Positions 27,501-39,500 of a DNA stretch of 64,000 nt are shown in pieces. The notes beneath the pieces are model-generated. The model saw only the letters and a list, made by a program, of their open reading frames with translations, was not told where the DNA came from and did not search any database. How positions within the stretch are numbered: position 1 is the stretch's first letter; each line of letters starts with the position of its first letter. The position numbers were made by a program, and so were the translations under genes. The DNA comes from Salvator merianae (taxonomy: Eukaryota > Chordata > Lepidosauria > Squamata > Teiidae): assembly GCA_003586115.2 (NCBI GenBank), contig QVOM02000112.1:46182743-46246742 (forward strand). The letters are read 5' to 3'.

Positions 27501-30500
27501 TCCTCACTTTCAATAAACTGCTACCAACACGTATAAAGACCACAAACACCTTTTAATGTTAAATATGTGATGCCATTAACATGAACAATGCCTTTGACCT
27601 TTCAAAGCTGAAATCAGTGAATTAGAACTTTAATCATGGACAAAGAATCCATGACACCAAATTGTTCAGAGTGGTAAAAGCAAAAAGGGACTGAGAAGAA
27701 ATCCAATGAGCATATGGAGGGACTGGGCATCAAAACAGCAGATGTCATTCAATGAGGACAAGTGTAAAGTGATGCACAATGGAGATAACAATCCTGATTA
27801 TTCACATATGCTAACTAACAAGATAGGAGCCAACCGTGACTGACCAGTAAAGAGATCTCAGAATAACAGTAGATAGTTCAAAGAAAGGATCAACATAGTT
27901 AGCATCCACTATAAAAAAAGGCAACAACATGTTAGGGGTAATAAACAATGGTATTGAAAATCGAGATGCTAATATTTTAATGATCTCATGCAAATTGATG
28001 GCGTGACCAAATTTGCTATTGCTCCAGCTACCACATCTCAAAAGGAGAAGGTTCCGAGAAGAGTGACTAAGATGATCAAGGGGCTGGAAGAGTTTCTCTA
28101 CAAAGAAAGGTGCAATATTTGCATGATTTTAGTCTAGAAAGGAGATAAGTGAGAAGAGACATGATCTAGGTGTATAAAATTATGCATACTATGGAAAATA
28201 CAGATTTTTTTTTCTCCATTTTCCAAATTACTAGAACCAGAGGTCAACCAATGAACCTAAAACATGGAAGAATCAGATAAGATAAGTACAGAATGCACAG
28301 TTCAACTTGGGATTTCTTTACCATGAGATGTGGTACTGGCTACCAGCTTGGTTTTTGGTTTCCAAAAAAGCTTTGAACCCATTCATGAAAATTAAGGTTA
28401 TCAATGGCTATTAGCCCTGATGGCAGTGGGAGGTGGTATGCTGCTGCAGGATAGCTCCTGGGAGTCTGTGAGCAAAGAAGCTGTGGCTCATGGGCCACTA
28501 TGAGAATAGATGCTGGATTATATGGCCATGGGTCCAATCCAGAGGGGCACTTCTCACATAATGTCTAGTGCAGAACTATCCACACAAGAATATTTAAAGC
28601 TTAGCTACTCTCAAGCTCTACCCCTATTGGTGCATCTTCAGTGCACAATTTACCATCATTCTTAGGTCCCTCTGAATTTCAAAAGCCTTGTGTTTGATAT
28701 GGACTTTTACATCTTGAAATGGCTCTTTTCATCCTCCTCCTTAATAGTTCAGCTATTTGCTCCAATGGGGGTTACATCTTTTAAAAGGGAAATCTTGCCA
28801 TATGTTTTACTCCTGCACATCACACCAATTTCAAGTCCAGTTTTACAATACCATAACCCCCTAATGGTGAAATGAAATGTCTTGAGAACACATCTGAAAA
28901 GCTAATGAACAAGCAGGTATAAGCAAGGTTAGAGGAGTAGAGGGAACAGTAAATGGTCAACTGAGTTTTTCTGTGAGTAAAGATTCACCATACATGTGAA
29001 GTTTATCTATTTATACTTTGTCCTTCACCCAAAATCTGGTGCCCAAGGCAGCTTGGGCATACAACTTATGTGAAGTAAAAAAATATTCAAGCCCTCTTGA
29101 ATATTTTATAGACCATTGTTAAACAACATTAAAAAGGACTAGAATAAAAACAGCAGCAGCATAGTAAGTAGAGTTCAAACTGTGATGCTAGTGAGGATTG
29201 CACAAGCTACTCACAGAATAAAACATCGTGCGGAAAAGAAAAAAACAGCTGGAACAGACATACCCTAAAGGCTTCATGCTCCAAGCAGGAAAAGAAAAAA
29301 GTTCTCTTGGCAATAGGTGCTCCTCATTAGTATATAAGCAAAGCATTCACCTTTATATCTATTGAGTGCATACACATCTTCATCATCTTCGAGCGGAGAG
29401 TATCCCGATCCTAGAATATAAAATAAGAAAACAACTACAGCAAGAAAAGGTATGGAATACATTTTAAAAGCATAAAGAAAGCTCTTGCAAAGATGAGCAA
29501 AGGTAGAGTTTGAATGTAACAAACATTCTAGAGCAAGATAAAAAGCATTAGCTTTCATGTCTATTAGATTTGCAGCAAAATCTATTTACAGTGAAATTTG
29601 TAAAAACTACAGAGATTTTAAAAATCGATTAGACCTTAAATATTTCCCAATGAACATTCAGTCCAGAATTTGCCATAAATTAAACTTCTATCATAAACTG
29701 AAGTTTCACGCAAGTCTTATACAAAATTCACTGTAAGATGGCTCAAAGATGCAAAGTTATTGCATCAATCATCATAGGAACCAGCTGCTCAGGCAGAGTT
29801 CAGATGTATAAATTACATCTATTTTACCAAAGTGGGGTTCTGGGCAATCAAAATAGTATCTTTAATTACAGAAGGGGGAGGGCGAAGCATAATAATGGCT
29901 CACCTGCACAAATCTGGAACACTGTCACATATTAGCAGTAGCCATCAGAATTATACCTTTTTTTAAAATAAGTATCCAACAAGGCATGAAATACTCCACC
30001 AATCAAGATAGCCCAATCCTAAAGTAGAAGCAACTTTTTCAGGATTGGGCCTTATATTTATTTCTTTAGATATTTGTATACTGTTTCTCATATACAAATG
30101 TCAAAGCAGTTTACATAATACAATAATAATCTAAACACAGAAAAGTAAAAACTGAAAGCAGTGGGTGGGAGAAGGGAAGGCAGAAAATGATTTCATTCCC
30201 CCACGCAAGCCAGACCTGGATATTTTTTAAAAGGACATTTGCAAGGCAGTACAGGAAATTACTGAATAGATCCATGCGTGCAAAACTGTCAGCATTTGAC
30301 TGAAATAACAGACTTCAACAAAATAAGTTACCCATTTAGCCTGGAAGGATGAGTTAATAACAGTCAGGAGGCATCCAGAAACTTTTTTTTAAGTATCTTA
30401 AAGGCTACTCAGAGATGGTAATGCCACACATCTGTGCGTCCATCTCAGGCACATGAAAGGCCAGAAAGTGCACTTCCAAAGCGCATTAGAGGTGGATTGG

Positions 30501-33500
30501 AGTTTGGATGAGAAAACTAGTGCCACACGCTTCCACTTCCAAGACACTTTTGAGCAGCCTTTTTTTTGCTGCATGTGAACAGTTACCTTTCTCCTTGAAG
30601 CACATACAAAAGAACCTTGTGCGTAACAACATGTTCATCACCAGCTTACTCAAACAAAGATCTAGGAATCCTTGCTTTTATCTCAATCTGCACATCATTC
30701 ACTGAAGCAATTGTTTTATAACTATGTTCACGATGCAAGCATGTAGCAAAAATACGTCCAGGGAAGCCACATGGCAAAGGTCCCATGCAGGGAAGAGTCA
30801 TTCCTATGCTCCTACAGTCTACTACACCTGTATTGGGATGCTTCAGAGCTTCCTAGAAATTCTCCAGAGAGAACAGTAATTGTGAACAAAAGACAGTTTA
30901 TTCTCTATTATATATCACTTCCTAGAAAGATCAGATGCAAAAGACCGAGATGTATTCATTTTAAGTCACGTTTTCAGTTGCTGCAAGGCAATAGCCAAGT
31001 AGTACAGATTTGTTTAAAAGGTAGAAGCAAATCAGGGTGTGAGCACACTGGCCCCATTTTGGTCGAATGTCCTCGAGTATGCGGGTTTACTTGAGGCGAC
31101 AGCTAAATATCCTCGTACACATTTACCCCCGAGTACTCGAGTCCACGCACGCACCTTACCGTCATACTGTCTTCCGCAGGCAAATTAAGTTCCGCCTCAG
31201 TTTCCTTAGCAACCGATGCTCTGCTCTGATAGGTCCGCTGATGGCGGTGACGTCCTTGGTTGTTAATTGGTCGCTTGGACTGGGGAGGGGAGGGAACCGC
31301 AAATGTTTTTTTCTCTCCCCGTCCCACCGCCTTGTCCTGTTTTCCCCCGCCGGGTCTCACACTTGGGAGGGGATGATCTTGGGGGTTGCAAAAGAGATGG
31401 GGCCGAAGGAATAGCTGTGCTCTCTTTATAGCACTTTCTTCTTCTCCCCGTGCCCTGCATAGCCATATAATACCGCCGAAGTATCGGCGGAAAGAACAAT
31501 GGGAGCGGACGGCTGCAACACAAAAGGGGGCGTGGGATGCACAGGAATGCACGTACACGAGGGTGCGGGTAAGGAGGAACTCACACCAATCACATTTCCT
31601 CCAGCATTTTCGTCCCACCCAACTTCTTTCTAATCCACATACTCTATACACGCCTGCCAAGATTTGAAAAGAAAAGTCGCTCCGAGAGCTAAAAGAAAGC
31701 GTCTGCAGAAAAGTCACGGCCACGAGCCCTCGAGGCGACGTAAACACGACTTAAAGGGTAGGCTTTGTGGAAGCCCCGCCTTCCGTGCGACGGGAAGCCA
31801 ACCCTTATCGCCCGTCTGATCACACCCTCAATCTATCATCTCCCTGAGGAAAAAAAACTTTGAAATCCACTGCAGTAAATAGAATAGTGTATCACAGATG
31901 CAGAAGTGATGTAAATTTAATTTTAACACAGATGTTTAAAATCTTAGTGTGCTGACTACGCAGACGTACAATTCAAATTAATTGCGAGAGCCACCAACCC
32001 ACTATACCAATATAAGGAGACACATGTGGACATTTTTCAAGATTTGGGCACGGATCTCCTCCCCACATTCATAGTTTGTCACAACTGGTCCTGGTAATCT
32101 ATAGTACAGATAAAGACAAGTGTAGAACTCCCACAGAAGATGTTAACACACCAAGAAAGCTTCACTGATGGTGTATCCCCAACATTTGAGAGACTTAGGT
32201 AACTGTTGATCTATATTAGAAGTTACTCACAATAATGCTATGTGCTCCATATCATATTACATTCCCTCAGAAACGCACTGCTAGAGGAAACACTGCTATG
32301 AGTGAGTCAAAGAGAGGGAGGGAGAGAGGGAGGATATAATTGTGAAATCTTTTTCAAAAAGTAAATGTTTTACAAGTTTGCCAAAAGAACAAACATGGAG
32401 GCTGTACAGTGCCATTTATTAAGTGTGACTTCATGTGCAATCCAGTGTTTCTATGACAGTCAGATGACCACATCTCTGCAAACTCAATCCCAGTTCCAAG
32501 ACTACAGTTATATACAGTAGACATATTTAGCTGACTAGGTATGCACTAAGTTCTGTCTCTAGAACTAGTGTGGTTGAAATACGATATTAGAATTACTTTA
32601 AAACCGTTAAGCCCTTTCTGCATTTATCTGCAGAGTGGTCCACAGAGGGGTACAGGGGCCTGCCTTCTGCACATTTTGGACAAAACTACAGATTGGGATA
32701 GACTTCAACAACGTAGTCTACTAGTGGATCAGACTCTGCATTCCGGACTACTAAGGCATACAGATGGTATGCCTTTGAAGGCCAGAATATAATGGGGGAT
32801 CCATATCAGCAGCACACCAGGAAGTATTGCCAGAAGTCAACACACACACCCCAAAATGGGCCCTCCCAGAAATTGTATAGGCAGGGAACAAATCTTCCTG
32901 ACCTTAAGAGTCTGGGTGCTTCAGCCTTTGAAGCTAGCAGCTGAGGTTTGGACCAGCAGCTGAGGAGGCCTCTTAGCTTGCTGGGAGACTCTGAGTAGGG
33001 CAAGCTTCTGTCCTGCTGATGGGCCTCCTTGTGCAGCTAGTTGACCACTGTGAGATGAGACTGCTGGACCAGTGGGCTATGGGTCCAATCCAGCAGGGCA
33101 TTTCTCATGTTCTTACTTCCTCAGAGAGGTTTTTGACAACATGGAAGGATCTGTACTGGGCTGCTGGACCACTTCTGGGTATCTGGCTAAAAAAAAAAAA
33201 CCCTAGTCAGCAACTTTGGAGTCGGCTGAAGTTAAGCAGGGTTGTGCTGCTGTGATGCAGATGGTCTGTGGCTTGCCCTCCGGTCTTGACAAGATCACTT
33301 TATCCAGCCCAAGATTGGACCTACATGGTGCAAATAATGCAGACGTGAGGATCCTGCCCATCTCTTCATGTAAGTTTTGCTGTCAACAAGAAAAGTCCTG
33401 GGCTCCCAAAAAAGTTGTCAGTATGTCCTCAAATCCCAGGATGTAGTTGAGATTTCTTCAGAGCTAGTAAAGTGAACTAATAGTTCATTTTTAACCCGGA

Positions 33501-36500
33501 AGCTTTCTGATATCATAAAGCATTTTAGAGCTAAAAGATTCACAAGGAAAGGCACCAATCTCATGGGTGCAGGATCTGAGATAGGGCACACAGCTGACAC
33601 CCCAGAGACATGACCCATGTGGAATACTGCAACAGTAAAATGCTGCTTGCTCCTGCACTGCCAGAATCACTGCCAAGGACCAGAAGTACAGCAGAAAAGC
33701 CCACTGCACTTTCAGGCCCTCACAGCAAATGCGGCTTCATTCCTGGCTTTGGAATTTTCCCCATGGTTGCTATGTGCATTTACACGGTAGCCAGGAGTTG
33801 AATCAAACCATGAGGATGCCCCAAGATTAGATAAACTCGAATTAACTTTAGGCTACTCTTGTCACTGTTCCTGGCAGTACCATCTGTCCACCCAGCCCCC
33901 CAGTGGACTCTAAGTTTTGGCTGTGTAGATGATGTCAAATTCTGCTTAAGTAGGATTCCAACAAAGTTGAAGAGATAACCTATCTTCCTTCCTTCCTTCC
34001 TTCCTTCCTTCCTTCCTTCCTTCCTTCCTTCCTTCCTTCTTTCTGTCTATGCAAAATCAATCATAGAAATATAAACTGAAATTATACTTGACGTGTATAT
34101 TTCACAACTTACTAATAATCCACAGGAAGAATTTAATGCTCATTTAATTTTGTAATTCATCAAGCAACTCAAAATGGGCTTGCTGTAGAGGTTACTCAAA
34201 GGATATGCTTTATTGTGATAGTGTCTGCATATATTCTAAAAAACAGGACTCCATTTCACAGAACTATTGTGTTCAGGAAAAGAAAGGTGGAAACGTCACA
34301 AATATGTTCCTGATCCCATTCCTCAACTTTTCTCTTCATTGCACTTCTTTCCAGCATGGAAACAAGCACCTTCAGCTTTGACTAATGCTATTTTCTTTTA
34401 GTAAAATTGTGCTCTAGCAACCCTTACCCCACGTAAATTTCTGCAAGTTAAACTCCCACAGAAACTCTGGCTGCTTTTTTTTAGCCCCCAAGGCTTATGC
34501 TATAAATTTGTCTGTACTTCATGCAGGTGTAGTTATTATAAGCACAGAAGGAAGTTCCATGATGAAATACCTTGAGGACTTTAAATAAGTCAGTTTGCTG
34601 TGTTTTGAATGTTATTTAGATAGACCTGCTGCTTTTGAAATTATAGGTTTCAACTTGTTTTCAAGAGATCTTCTATAAAACTAAAATATCTTTCAAGCTG
34701 ACATAATTAAATTGCAATTGTAATGCTGAGCAGAATACATGCATTTAATTACCTCAGAATAGTTTGGAGTGGGAGACATGAGTGATCAATCAATCTCACA
34801 GCAGGAGACTGTATTCAAACTCATGAAGCTCTGGTCCTCCTCAGATTTCAAGAGAGATAGGAACTGCACTGTAAACTTAATTTCACATCTGAAAACTTCT
34901 ACCTCACTGAAAATCAGAAGTGAAAACTGTGAAGAAATATTTCAGCCACAATATTTCTTGGCAGTGGAGTTTAGTGACCAGAATGCCATGCTATAACCCT
35001 GGGTTCAAATTTTCATGAAAACTCAATGAGTGAGTGTGAGTAGTTCTCTGCCTCTCAGTCAGAATTCTTCACAGGGTTGTTGTGAGAGAAAAATGGAGGA
35101 CAAAAGAATGGAGTATGCTGCCCTGATCTCTTCTGTGGAAGGACAACATACATAGGCCATAAATAAGCATCCTGTTATTTGTGCGCTTATGCCAGAAATT
35201 AATACAAAATGATGCATGGAGACATTACAAATATCATCACCACGCAGTTCTTTGCATGTAGCTAAAAAGGCATCACTTACGCACAAGAAGGAAGATACCA
35301 GTAGGCACAGCAAATCCCAAAGGTTAACTAAAATTAAATTCTGCAATAATAAAAGCCCTTCAGCAAAAACTCGAAAAGTGATCCAAAATCTGCTCACTGG
35401 GAACTGAGGCCCTGATAAGACCTATCCCCCTCTCACACAACATGAGAGGCCCAGGTTGTGGACAAAGCAGTACTTTGCATCAGTGCCAAAGCACAACTAG
35501 CATGCCAGGTGTGAGAAACAGAGGGTCATAACCAACCAACAGGAACAGACCAGGCACTGAAGTGGAACAAGGGTGGTTGGTGACTGGAGACTGGAAGCAA
35601 AGTTGGGAGCTACTACAAAAGACCTCTTGTAGCTAGCAGCATCGGCCTACTGTTGCAGGCAGGTTGTAGGTAGCTCTCACAAGAAGTCAAGTGCTTGCTT
35701 GGAAAAAGCGCAGAAATAGAGAGCTTGTTCGCACTTTATCCGTAGTGAGCGATGAGATGTTCAGCAGGTAAGTGCATTTGAACAGCCCTGTCACTGCAGT
35801 GTCCCAAAGTAGCTACAGTTGCTCTGGAATGCTACTAGCTGTGGACAACAAAATCATTGTCCACAGCTTGACTGGAAGCAGCTAGATTGCTCACGGTCAG
35901 CAGCGTTCACACCCTGCGCATGGCTGCACAGTTGTGTGCTGTGTCCCTGATCACCACAGCAATGGCCGGACATTGCCACGACTACTGTCATGGCATTTGG
36001 CCTCCATCTGCACAGCAAGTGCTGGAAGCCTGGTAAGGAGCTGTTCCAGTCCTTGCAGTCTGGATGGCTGCTGCGCCACAGGGTCTTATACAGCTTGGAA
36101 TGGCATGATTATACCATTCTCCGCTGTGACGTGTGAACAGCCCTGAGACTGGGAGGAGAACCTAGAGCTTTGAACTGAAGTTTCAGGTAAGTTAGAGGTA
36201 GGGTGACAGGCAGAGCAGAATATATAGCAATAGCAGAACTTCTTGGCAACTGCAGGACAGCAGAAGGCACTTGGCAATTCAAAAGGTGCAGGGTAATGCT
36301 GGATAGTTCACAGGTGTGTGGAAGGAGCAGCTTGGTAAGAACAGAAGAATACAGGTCTCCACAAGAAGAAGGTGGTATCTCTGAGCTAATGCAAACTCTT
36401 GATAGGGCTGGGTTAAAATTTAAAGTCCATATATGAGCCAGGAGTGCAAAAAACAGTGCAGTAATAACAGTATTAATGATACCATTGAAGCCATTAAATT

Positions 36501-39500
36501 ATAATCAAGACATATAATGAAGGAAATATATCAATATTAATTTGATTAATTACACAATTACACAAATATTGGGCCTGCTTTAGTAAAAGCAAATGCTGTG
36601 TGAAGTTTTAATGTGTTTAAAAGATAAAAAAGCAATAGTAGATACAGCAACCTTCTCAGGGATTAAAGAATGTAAACTATCTGTTGTTACTACAAAATGT
36701 ACCGGAATATGCTAATTTTCATGCTGCACTGTTTTTAGTTTGACACTTAACCTAATAACATATGGAGACTTATTGTCTGGGTCAGTCATGCAACTTAGAT
36801 AGGACAGGAACTTATACCTTTTTCTTCCTGGATGTTTTGAATGTTACTTTTGATTAGATGGAGAGCAAAGAGTGTATAAAAGAAACTACAATTTATCAGT
36901 AAACCACCACACTTACCTCTGTGAGAGGAGTGTTGGTCCTTTTTGGCCAAAAAGTACTTTGTCTGCGTCTTTATTTCTGACATTTCTTTTCTGTGAGATT
37001 AAGAGTTTCTTTCTACAGCTCTGTGTTTACCTGGGCTTTGGGAATTGGCAACACCATAAACTCCAGAATTAACAGAAACAAAAGGAAAGGCACTCAACAG
37101 GAGTCAGAACCAGGAGATCAAGATCAGAAACAATTCACCACCAGAGGGACTGAGGTTGAGAACTGGAGTTTAGGCTGGTGGCTGAGCAATCATCCAGGAC
37201 ACTTCAAGACAGGGAGTCAGAAGAAGCAAGGCAATATTCAGGTCAAGTAGATAAACCAGGAAACCAAGACACTACGATCTCCTTCATCAAAAAACTAGTT
37301 TGAGCCTGAGGTTTAGGTTCTAGAGGCTTTTAATCTCTTTGGAGGCAAAGGACCAATGCAATGGTTTCCAAGGCAGACAGCAACAGGCCAGGTGAGCACC
37401 TGAAGAGCTGCCTCCACCCAAAACCCTCAGAGAGGGCTGCCAGGCAACTGACAACTGAGACTTCCACCACCAGATCCTAGTAATCTCAATCCAACATACT
37501 GCTTTACTGCCGTTTATCCAAACAGCGCATATCCGTAATGATGATTATGCTCTATATGCATCTTTGTGTGAGAGACTGCGAACTAGAGATGTGCAAATAC
37601 AGTTTGTTTTAAAACAGTTCAAATCAAACTGTTCAGTGTGATCCTGTTTGATTCAAATGGTCAGTTCAATTCAAACCAAACAAGGGATTTTCGATCAAAC
37701 ACAATCCAAGTGAACGCTTTGATTTGAACTGTTCTAAAGCGACCCTTTCTGGTCCTTTTATTAAACTAAGATTTACACAATTCTGGATGTTCTGAGGCTG
37801 GAGGGCAGAACTGCGCAATTCTCTGTTGTAACAAAGAAAATTAAAGATAAAATGTCAAAGCATTCGCTGCCTGTTTGACTTGGTTTTAGATTGAACCAAA
37901 CTCAACGAATCTTTGGTTCAAACCAAGCCTTTGATTTTGTGTTTGCGCACATCTCTATTGTAAACTCTGCTCCATATGTCTCACACTCACACAGCAAAAT
38001 CTTTTTTAAAGCATCAATTTGACACTGTCAAACAGAGAGCAACTTGACTCAAACATGAGCATCTCTACCACACAGTAACGGGGTAAAACTTACCACTGCC
38101 TTTGGGGAAACAGAATGAGGGAGAGAAGAATAAGAATAGCATATCCTGAGAAGAAAGACCACTGGCTGACAGGAGTCGTCCACATGGCAACATTTTGCTC
38201 CAGGCCTTACATAACAAGTTTGTCACCTATTATTTAGAAGGGTTACTTTCCAACCTTTCCCACCCACATCACTGCTACACATGCTTTACAAAAAGATTTG
38301 AATGTTATTATATCCTGTTTAATATTCCTGGAATTCTGTCACTGTTACAGTGGTCTAGAAATTTACTTGACAGCTACCTAGCATACATACAAATTGTGTT
38401 TTGGCATCTGGCAAGCAGATACATGAGAAACTGCCATTCTACAGTTACGAGTAATAGAAGATGGCTCCATTAATGATTATTAGCCATGAAGCCTCAAGTG
38501 GAATTTCCCTGCACAGAAACATTAAATTACAGGATGCTGGAGCCAAGCAATACAGACACTTATTACTATTATGGAAATGGCTGGCCACTGCTTGGGACTG
38601 TGCTGGTCAATTAAATACAGACTTTGGGTCTAGTGTGGTCACAAAAACCCAGGCGTTTTGAGGCAAGGCTGGAAAATGTCACACCAGTATTATGTCCATG
38701 CAGGAGCAGCAAACTTTGTATCAGTGTTATTCTATGCAAATTGTGCTACTTCTGCCATCTATTACCCATAAGACCTTTAAAAATAAATAGCCTGATATAC
38801 TCCCTGACTTTAGACAACCTCCATTTCTTTGTGAGAGTATTTCTGATCACTGAGTTCTGTTAAAAAGGAAAAGCTATTTGCATAGCAGCCCAGTGTCCAT
38901 TTCTCTCCCCCTTTTTTTAATGTGTATTTTAACATACATCTTGGCCTCAACCATTTTATTAAAGACTTTCCTCCCCTACCCTTGAACACTGCCTTACAGA
39001 ATAAACAGAAAAGAAAAAAGGGAACAACTGCAAGGTTTTGAAACTCTTATTTTCAACTACAGCTCCATGTTGCTTAAGATGGACAGAAAAGCATGGGAAC
39101 CCACATAGAGTGAATAAACTTTAGGTGCCTTCATTCCTGTTTGTCAAAGCGTCCCCAAGATATTTATGGTAAGTCATGATCTGGATTTATAAGGTGCAAA
39201 CATTTCTCCTCTCTGCCAAATCCAGTCATCAGCCCCTCCCCATAGGTCATGGTACTCAAACTGTGGCCCTCTAGGCTTGTTCACTCTTGAAGCTAGTGAG
39301 CATCAGGGACACTCACTAGTCAAGTGTCTCTGCACTTTGTGGAGGCCCTGGTGATCAGGAGTAGACTACAGGTACTCCCGACTGCTACCTGCTGTGGAGC
39401 ACAAAATTGTGCTCCAAAGCTGTACTGGGAGCAGCTGGACTGCTCCTGGTACACTGCGTTTGCACCCGCTTCCAGGTGTGAATGCACAGCTATGCCTGCT

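Larger units (their letters stand above)
22722..29350 (-). other. SRPX: SRPX intron 2
   Basis: Phase 1 intron, 6629 bp, donor GTGAATG. Contents: unassigned AT-rich DNA (22750-24600), a C/A-rich unclassified segment (24640-25740), a family E repeat (26385-26945), a CR1 fragment (27690-28560) and a LINE-like tail (28995-29190). Confidence 0.85.

Noticed and set aside
31103..31747. 214-codon open frame on the minus strand in the intron 1 island
   Set aside because: It begins at GTG, lies in GC-rich sequence where stops are rare, and has no recognisable domain. Only the splice donor near its end is worth keeping as an observation.
33195..33260. 5S rRNA-like stretch (GAAGTTAAGCAGGGTTG)
   Set aside because: Only about 15 bases resemble the 5S internal promoter, with no matching sequence on either side; chance or a very old 5S-derived SINE.
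33985..34039. CRISPR-like regular repetition
   Set aside because: A simple TTCC microsatellite; there are no spacers, and the host is a vertebrate.
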